NCBI GenBank assembly: GCA_033439265.1
Contig: JAVTVX010000030.1
Span: forward strand, 2,172,501 to 2,236,500
Direction: 5' to 3'
Origin: Dillenia suffruticosa
Taxonomy: Eukaryota; Streptophyta; Magnoliopsida; Dilleniales; Dilleniaceae
Length of the DNA: 64,000 bases
Shown here: positions 62,257-64,000 of the stretch, piece after piece
How positions within the stretch are numbered: the first letter of the stretch is position 1
Layout of the letters: each line of letters opens with the position of its first letter
Position numbers and translations under genes: made by a program
Notes under the pieces: model-generated
The model's input: the letters and a program-made list of their open reading frames with translations, nothing else
What the model was told of the DNA's origin: nothing
Database searches by the model: none

Positions 62257-64000
62257 GTAAGTTTATATGTGGTTTTTGTTTGAGCTTGTTTCTATTAGTG
62301 CGTTAGTGCGAGAGGGAAGAGACGTGGGTGTGTGGTTAATGTTGTCTGAAATCTAGCGCCGGGGGGGTGGGGGTTTACATTTTTTCCGAAATTTATATTC
62401 CAGTTTATTTTATGTGGTTACTTTGATTTAGTTCGACCATGTTTTGGTTTTAGTTAGTCCGGTTCACAGGGTTGGTGCGGGGTGGGACGGTGGGAAGGAT
62501 TTGGATTGGTGGGTGGATGTGGTTAATTTTGTTTCATTGGTCATTGGATATGGTGTAAAAAGGTATAATCTTGGTTCACATGATTTTACCAATATTTGAT
62601 TTGACCCAACTTTGGTTTAAGTAGATCTAGGTGGGTTGCAGACGAGGAGAGGTATTTAGATTTGTTGGCTGTTAAGACTTAAGAGCTCGGGCTTGAAAAG
62701 TGTGTTCTTGGGGCCGCCCCGGTTTAGGAGTTGAACCGATGAGATGATGACTTTTTTCTTAAAAATAACACAAACCCGGTTCACTTGGTTCATCACGATT
62801 TGATCTGATCGGTTCTTGTCTTAAGATGGTCTGGTCGAGTGAGTTAATGTTAGGGAGATAATGAGTTATTGTGGGGGAGACGAATAATGTCTTAATTTGC
62901 ATTAATGAGATTCTCTTTCCATACTTAAAACAATTTTATTTTAATATCTTCTTTGGTTAATTTTATTTTCCAATTTGAGACTAAGAATTAATTTCTCTTT
63001 TTCTATAGTACAACTACAACGTCATCATTTTCTTTTCACGGGTATATATCTTTAAAATTCAAATAAGGAAATACATTATCCTATTTTTTAGAGAAAAAAA
63101 ATGTTATTTTTATATATATATTTTTAATTTCTTGGTAGCTTTATTCATGAATTTAATTTATTGCTATTTGCCTAGCATTTTCTTCTTTTGATATAAATAA
63201 TCGATATTCGGTAATCATATTGATTTTAAATAAATTCGAATCGAGTCGGTCTCCTTAAGTGGCAAATCTCTCTGATCTTTTATTTTTTTTATATATAAGT
63301 TTTGAACTTAAAACTTTATTTAAGAGAACAAGTATCATGTCATCGGACCAATAAGAACTTTCTTATTCTTTGTTTAAGGGATAATGCCAATAAGAAGATT
63401 ACGATTGTTATTATTTTATATTCATTATTTTTGTATTTTTAACGCAGAGATGGTGAACTGCAAGGAACACTTTTTCTCTTGTCCTTTTTCTCCATTGAGG
63501 AGATGCCCAGAAGAAGAGAATACCAAAATATCTTGAAAAGATAATTCATATTTCTTCTTAGTAAAGGCATCCATTACATACACATGGGTTGCTTAGGGAA
63601 AAAGTTATGCCCTCTGGTGGGGTTGATTCCCTCTCATTTTTACCAACTTCCCTTCAAACCATTCATTAATTTTTCCTAAAAAACTTTTCTCGGCTGAGCA
63701 CTAGAAAAAGAAATTTATGTTTTAATCCTAGTTGACTAGAATATAGAAATTCCGGGAAAAGGTTGTCACATCTCATTGGGCTGTTCATGGCCTTCAATCC
63801 AATCTCTGTGGTGTAGTCAATTTATCTTCCAAATAAAGGATAAGTACCATATAAGATGTTGGACTACAAATGTAATTCCATGTCCCAAGACGTTCGAAAT
63901 GACTGGGCCACTTTTATTGATTTAAAAAGATATTATTCTATCATCATCATCATCATCATCATCAATTTTTATAGATTTGTTGTAGAACCCTTGAATTTAC
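62257..64000 (+). other. First intron of the PMT gene, to the window edge
   Basis: From the donor at 62257 to the end I find no segment resembling the expected next exon (the family continues with VASWGAYL-like sequence). The intron is therefore at least 1.74 kb. It holds a (CAT/ATC)n run at 63941-63964. Confidence 0.6.

Noticed and set aside
1..64000. CRISPR array, tRNA or rRNA genes
   Set aside because: Reading for spaced direct repeats and for tRNA T-loop/acceptor arrangements gave no candidate. The only regular array is the 62-bp minisatellite without spacers. A tRNAscan-type search would be decisive for tRNA.

Overview
The window looks like nuclear DNA of a eudicot plant. It has spliced genes with plant GT/AG borders, AT-rich intergenic DNA, long CT/GA and AT microsatellites, and plant gene families: an ERF transcription factor, an RS31-type SR protein, a PP2-A F-box protein, a PMT methyltransferase and an EG16-type GH16 enzyme. 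As far as I recall, Brassicaceae lack EG16, so a lineage outside that family is likely. I cannot name the species.

Layout. At 1-106 is the first exon of an unidentified membrane protein that leaves the window on the left (minus strand). At 2.2-3.2 kb is a decayed RTE-type LINE. At 6.2-8.5 kb is an EG16-like glycoside hydrolase gene (minus) with one frame break, followed downstream by a degenerate tandem array built from copies of its own 3' end. At 13.3-14.1 kb is an intact single-exon ERF gene (plus). At 15.5-15.7 kb is a long hairpin. At 16.1-24.2 kb lies a complete but dead LTR retrotransposon of the Ty3/Gypsy Tat type on the minus strand. It has two LTRs, a perfect 5-bp target duplication, gag and protease remains, no visible reverse transcriptase or integrase, a 62-bp tandem array, an antisense ORF remnant, and an internally duplicated LTR-gag 5' end. 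At 24.6-25.8 kb is a 1.2-kb, extremely GC-rich, near-palindromic fold-back element.

From 26 kb on is a gene-rich stretch: an RS31-like SR splicing factor (plus, 5 coding exons, long intron 2 with a 64-bp retro-insertion), an ARM-repeat protein (plus, coding part in one exon), a hAT-type MITE at 39.1-39.8 kb, an F-box protein similar to Arabidopsis At4g00755 (minus, 5 exons, one frame break), a PP2-A13-like F-box/lectin protein (minus, 3 exons), and the first exon of a DUF248 (PMT) methyltransferase (plus) that leaves the window on the right.

The genes form no operon-like unit. The ARM / At4g00755-like F-box / PMT neighbourhood does match, from memory, linked genes in Arabidopsis, so it is probably an old conserved block. 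Most of the biology outside the ordinary genes is in the mobile elements. I found no prokaryote-style system, no CRISPR array and no convincing tRNA or rRNA gene.
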